Of a stretch of 24,368 nt of DNA, positions 22,960-24,368 are shown in pieces. Under the pieces are notes generated by a model that saw nothing but the letters and a program-made list of their open reading frames with translations, was not told the origin of the DNA and did no database searches. This DNA is from CAYFUF01 sp964346245 (GTDB lineage: Bacteria; Bacillota; Clostridia; Tissierellales; Peptoniphilaceae). Made by a program: the position numbers and the translations under genes. The stretch is taken from positions 1 to 24,368 of the forward strand of contig CAYFUF010000021.1 of NCBI GenBank assembly GCA_964346245.1. The letters run 5' to 3'. The stretch's first letter is position 1. Every line of letters starts with the position of its first letter.

Positions 22960-23934
22960 CTATTCTTTAGATTCTAATTCCGTTAATAAGGCGTCTTGAA
23001 TGATGAAACGTGGGCGGTTCTTCGTCTCGATATAAGTCTTGCCGATGTACTCTCCAATGACGCCGATGGAAAGGAGTATTAAACCGCCTATTGCCCATAT
23101 GGAAACGATAATGGAAGCCCAGCCGGCTGTGGTATTACCGCTGAAATACTGGACGAATGAATAGATTAACATGATTAAGCTGACGACAAAGACGCCCAGG
23201 CCTAGTCGCGTAATCCACTTGATGGGGGTGGAGGATAGGGAAGAGATACCTTCGAAAGCGAAACTCAGCATCTTTTTTAAGGGATACTTGCTCTCGCCAG
23301 CTACCCTCTCGCTTCTCTCGTATTCTACGGTAGTGGAGTCGTAGCCAATCATAGGGACAATTCCTCGCAAGAAGAGGTTGGACTCTCCGTATTCCGCCAG
23401 GCCCTCTAAGGCTCTCTTGGACATTAAGCGGTAATCGGCGTGGTTATATACAATATTGGCCCCCATCAGAGCTAAGAGCTTATAGTATCCTTCGGCCGTA
23501 ACCCGCTTGAACCAAGTATCCGTTTCTCTCTTGCTCCTCACCCCATAGACGACATCTGCACCAGCGTGAAAGGCCTCCATCATCTGGTCTATCGCATTGA
23601 TATCATCCTGCAAATCAGCATCCATGGAAATGGTGCAATCGCAAAAATCCTTCGCTGTTAAAAGGCCTGCTAAGAGGGCATTTTGGTGACCCTTATTTCG
23701 AGACAGGTTTATACCATTGTAGAGTGAGTTCTTCTCATGTAACTCACAGATCATAGGCCATGTCCCGTCCTTCGACCCATCATTTACCAGGAGAACGCGA
23801 CTGTTTTCATGGATTGTTCCAGCCCGGATCAGTTTATTCATTTTTTCGGTCACTGCTGGTATTGTTATCGGTAAAGCTTCCTCTTCGTTGTAGCAGGGGA
23901 TAACAAGCCAGAGCTTAGGTTTATCTTTCAGCAT
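22960..23934 (-). CDS. GT2 polyisoprenyl-phosphate glycosyltransferase (GtrB/DPM1-like)
   Basis: 324 residues from the second of two adjacent ATGs (the first, at 23937, is only 2 nt from AAGGAG). A GT-A catalytic domain begins LVIPCYNEEEALP, then VNDGSKDGT (51-59, UDP contact), the metal motif DAD and LQDD (106-112). GESKYPLKKM precedes two C-terminal transmembrane helices. This is the architecture of bactoprenol glucosyl/N-acetylglucosaminyl transferases that make lipid-linked sugar at the inner face for surface-polymer decoration. A matching flippase or a multi-helix transferase is not in the window. The pairing with an aminotransferase is a tight operon but functionally unexplained. Confidence 0.91.
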   Translation of the reverse strand: MLKDKPKLWLVIPCYNEEEALPITIPAVTEKMNKLIRAGTIHENSRVLLVNDGSKDGTWPMICELHEKNSLYNGINLSRNKGHQNALLAGLLTAKDFCDCTISMDADLQDDINAIDQMMEAFHAGADVVYGVRSKRETDTWFKRVTAEGYYKLLALMGANIVYNHADYRLMSKRALEGLAEYGESNLFLRGIVPMIGYDSTTVEYERSERVAGESKYPLKKMLSFAFEGISSLSSTPIKWITRLGLGVFVVSLIMLIYSFVQYFSGNTTAGWASIIVSIWAIGGLILLSIGVIGEYIGKTYIETKNRPRFIIQDALLTELESKE

Positions 23935-23937
23935 CAT

Positions 23938-24057
23938 CGCTCCTTTTGGTTAGATTGATTACTTACACGATTGTATATCACCTATTATACACACTATTTT
24001 ACGCTAAACACGTATTTTTGCGCTTAGGGCTATGCATCACAGATGGTCATAATGAGC
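23938..24057. other. AT-rich intergenic region upstream of the glycosyltransferase
   Basis: No ORF of note. A minus-strand TATAAT (23984-23989) is a possible -10 box for the glycosyltransferase operon, about 50 nt before its ATG, with no convincing -35. The region also separates it from the divergent, perfect promoter at 24058. Confidence 0.5.
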
Positions 24058-24086
24058 TTGACATATTTTCCTGAAACACATATAAT
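24058..24086 (+). promoter_or_regulatory. Perfect-consensus sigma-A promoter reading into noncoding repeats
   Basis: TTGACA (24058-24063), exactly 17 nt, TATAAT (24081-24086): all twelve bases match the consensus. The predicted start is near 24093. No protein-coding frame follows it in the window; it points into the repeat unit at 24118. It is the strongest promoter in the window. Confidence 0.88.
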
Positions 24087-24092
24087 TTCGTT

Positions 24093-24313
24093 ATTGACTG
24101 AAAATTTGTTCTATATTTGCGGCAGTGGCTCAGCAGTCAATTTCACTATTCGTCTGCGGCATTCGCCTTGACTCATAGGAAATTGTTGCATGAGACCTAC
24201 CTCAACTCAGCTGCGCACTGACGTGCTTGCTTCGTTGGGTTAGGGCTTCAAGTGGTAGACCAATTAGGTGTACATTGGTCTCATAGATTACAACGGTATA
24301 GAATATTATTTTC
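24093..24313 (+). ncRNA. Candidate structured noncoding transcript
   Basis: Downstream of the consensus promoter there is no open frame of useful length on either strand, but several pairings occur. ATGAGACC (24190-24197) pairs with GGTCTCAT (24277-24284), CTACC (24198-24202) with GGTAG (24254-24258), and GCAC (24215-24218) with GTGC (24223-24226). A hairpin GACCAAT/ATTGGTC (24258-24264, 24274-24280) shares bases with the first helix, so the two are mutually exclusive. No known RNA family is recognised and no terminator is seen before the second repeat copy. The evidence is promoter plus structure only. Confidence 0.4.
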
Positions 24314-24368
24314 TGCGGCAGTGGCTCAGCAGTCAATTTCACTATTCGTCTGCGGCATTCGCCTTGAC
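24118..24368. repeat. 196-nt-period direct repeat (second copy cut by window end)
   Basis: A 55-nt sequence at 24118-24172 recurs without a mismatch at 24314-24368, giving a period of 196 nt. The base before each copy differs (T and C), so the left edge is a true boundary; the right edge is hidden by the window end. Within the unit GTCAA and TTGAC pair around a stem GGC/GCC. Tandem array and dispersed repeat are both possible. Confidence 0.85.

Noticed and set aside
24118..24368. CRISPR array at the right end
   Set aside because: The repeat is at least 55 nt and the spacing 196 nt, both outside CRISPR ranges; only two copies and no cas genes are visible.

Overview
The window looks like a chromosomal segment of a low-to-moderate-GC Gram-positive bacterium (Bacillota). 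The best clue is an intact SCIFF ribosomal-peptide locus: a 49-residue six-cysteine precursor (too short for a standard ORF list) and its radical SAM maturase. This pair is characteristic of Clostridia. Strong AGGAGG ribosome sites, frequent TTG starts, an LCP-family wall ligase and a clostridial-style EF-Tu C-terminus all fit. No species can be named from sequence alone. There are no rRNA, tRNA, CRISPR, IS or prophage genes.

Layout. (1) 1-3166, plus strand: last 55 nt of tuf and its terminator, a small two-helix membrane protein, a membrane-anchored metallophosphoesterase, then pyrimidine salvage (pyrimidine-nucleoside phosphorylase, cytidine deaminase). (2) 3187-8110, minus strand: an Orn/Lys/Arg-type decarboxylase, then scfA, scfB and an FAD-dependent oxidoreductase. 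The last two overlap by 4 nt, and scfA has its own near-consensus promoter and a hairpin leader before scfB. (3) 8346-9677, plus: a secreted M23 endopeptidase with five cell-wall-binding-like repeats. (4) 9827-10428: a decayed mgtE magnesium-transporter pseudogene. (5) 10515-11072, minus: an NADPH-dependent FMN reductase. It diverges from (6) 11322-14901, a heterodimeric ABC exporter with one degenerate and one consensus ATP site. (7) 14980-16565, plus: Bax-inhibitor-1-like and hemolysin-III-like membrane proteins. (8) 16741-20604, plus: an LCP protein, an unusual membrane protein whose cytoplasmic half resembles an ECF sigma factor, and a glutamate dehydrogenase. (9) 20709-21673, minus: a lipoprotein gene and a decayed tandem copy. 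(10) 21747-23934, minus: a GT2 glycosyltransferase followed by a PLP aminotransferase. (11) 23938-24368: no protein gene, but a perfect-consensus sigma-A promoter reads into a structured 196-nt-period direct repeat.

Two regions deserve most attention. One is the scfA-scfB-FAD oxidoreductase cluster, where an uncharacterised flavoprotein is translationally coupled to the peptide maturase. The other is the promoter-driven noncoding repeat at the right end. Both window ends carry exactly 55 nt of a probable repeat (the tuf 3' end on the left, the repeat unit on the right). This suggests the window is a whole contig from a de Bruijn assembly broken at multicopy sequences.

Calls come from reading translations and motifs by eye. 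Family names are recognised from motifs, and no database search was run.
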